From JAYQUR01 sp038133505 (GTDB lineage: Bacteria > Pseudomonadota > Alphaproteobacteria > MPNO01 > UBA830), in NCBI GenBank assembly GCA_038133505.1, contig JAYPTI010000177.1, positions 1-5,735 of the forward strand: DNA of 5,735 nt, read 5' to 3'. The notes under the pieces were generated by a model. It was given only the letters and a program-made list of their open reading frames with translations, searched no databases and was not told the origin of the DNA. Positions 5,608-5,735 of the stretch are shown here, in pieces. The position numbers and the translations under genes were made by a program. Each line of letters opens with the position of its first letter. Position 1 is the first letter of the stretch.

Positions 5608-5735
5608 CTAGCCCGTAGGCTTCCGCCGCCCCGCGAGCTTCTCGCCCGTCTCGAAATAGCGGCCTGTCACCGCCTTTTCAGCCTCGTCGGCGTTCTCCTC
5701 GGTCCAGGCACCGAGCGGATAGCCGTGCCACGGGG
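5608..5735 (-). CDS. 3' end of an unidentified convergent gene, cut by the window edge
   Basis: On the minus strand a frame is open from the window edge to a TAG at 5608-5610. It encodes 41 complete codons including PWHGYPLGAWTEENADEAEK and, further on, TGRYFETGEKLAGRRKPTG at the C terminus. Third positions are strongly G or C, and the amino-acid composition is that of a soluble, charged helical tail, which supports real coding. I do not recognise the family from this tail. The gene ends three bases from the GFA gene stop, tail to tail, with no visible terminator between them. Confidence 0.6.
   Translation of the reverse strand, partial: PWHGYPLGAWTEENADEAEKAVTGRYFETGEKLAGRRKPTG

Overview
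This is a compact, GC-rich, almost entirely coding window from a bacterium. The strong G/C bias at third codon positions, GTG starts, Shine-Dalgarno spacing and mix of families suggest a proteobacterium, most likely an alphaproteobacterium; that is inference, and no marker gene is present. The layout is two divergent operons fired from a roughly 120-bp intergenic region (3367-3486), each ending against the tail of a convergent neighbour gene.

The leftward operon (minus strand, 3366 to 62) holds four genes in this order: a two-module AhpD-like protein, an LLM-class (bacterial luciferase-like) flavin monooxygenase, a carboxymuconolactone decarboxylase-family protein and a classical cupin. The first gene is the highlight. 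Its frame is interrupted by one UGA at 2629-2631, placed exactly where the second Cys of the AhpD CxxCxxxH active-site motif belongs (C-A-Y-UGA-T-T-S-H). The frame then stays open to a second UGA at 2257-2259. A perfect 6-bp stem with a 5-nt loop carrying a G sits 18 nt after the UGA (loop 24 nt after), the position and form of a bacterial SECIS element. The simplest reading is one 369-residue selenoprotein, not two small genes. Ordinary gene calling splits it at the UGA.

The rightward operon (plus strand, 3487 to 5604) holds a cupin of the HRT...DY / RGTNHAW type, a MetE-like zinc-dependent methyltransferase-fold protein with all four expected zinc ligands, and a GFA-family (glutathione-dependent formaldehyde-activating-like) protein that lacks one conserved Cys. 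The genes are 2 and 13 bp apart, each with a good ribosome binding site.

The window edges cut two further genes: the last 16 codons of a plus-strand gene at 1-51, and the last ~42 codons of a minus-strand gene at 5608-5735.

A monooxygenase, a thiol-alkyl-transfer-type protein, a GFA protein, cupins and CMD/AhpD proteins together look like a small catabolic or detoxification cluster for an organic, perhaps sulfur- or methyl-containing, compound. The substrate cannot be read from the sequence, and this joint role is inference.
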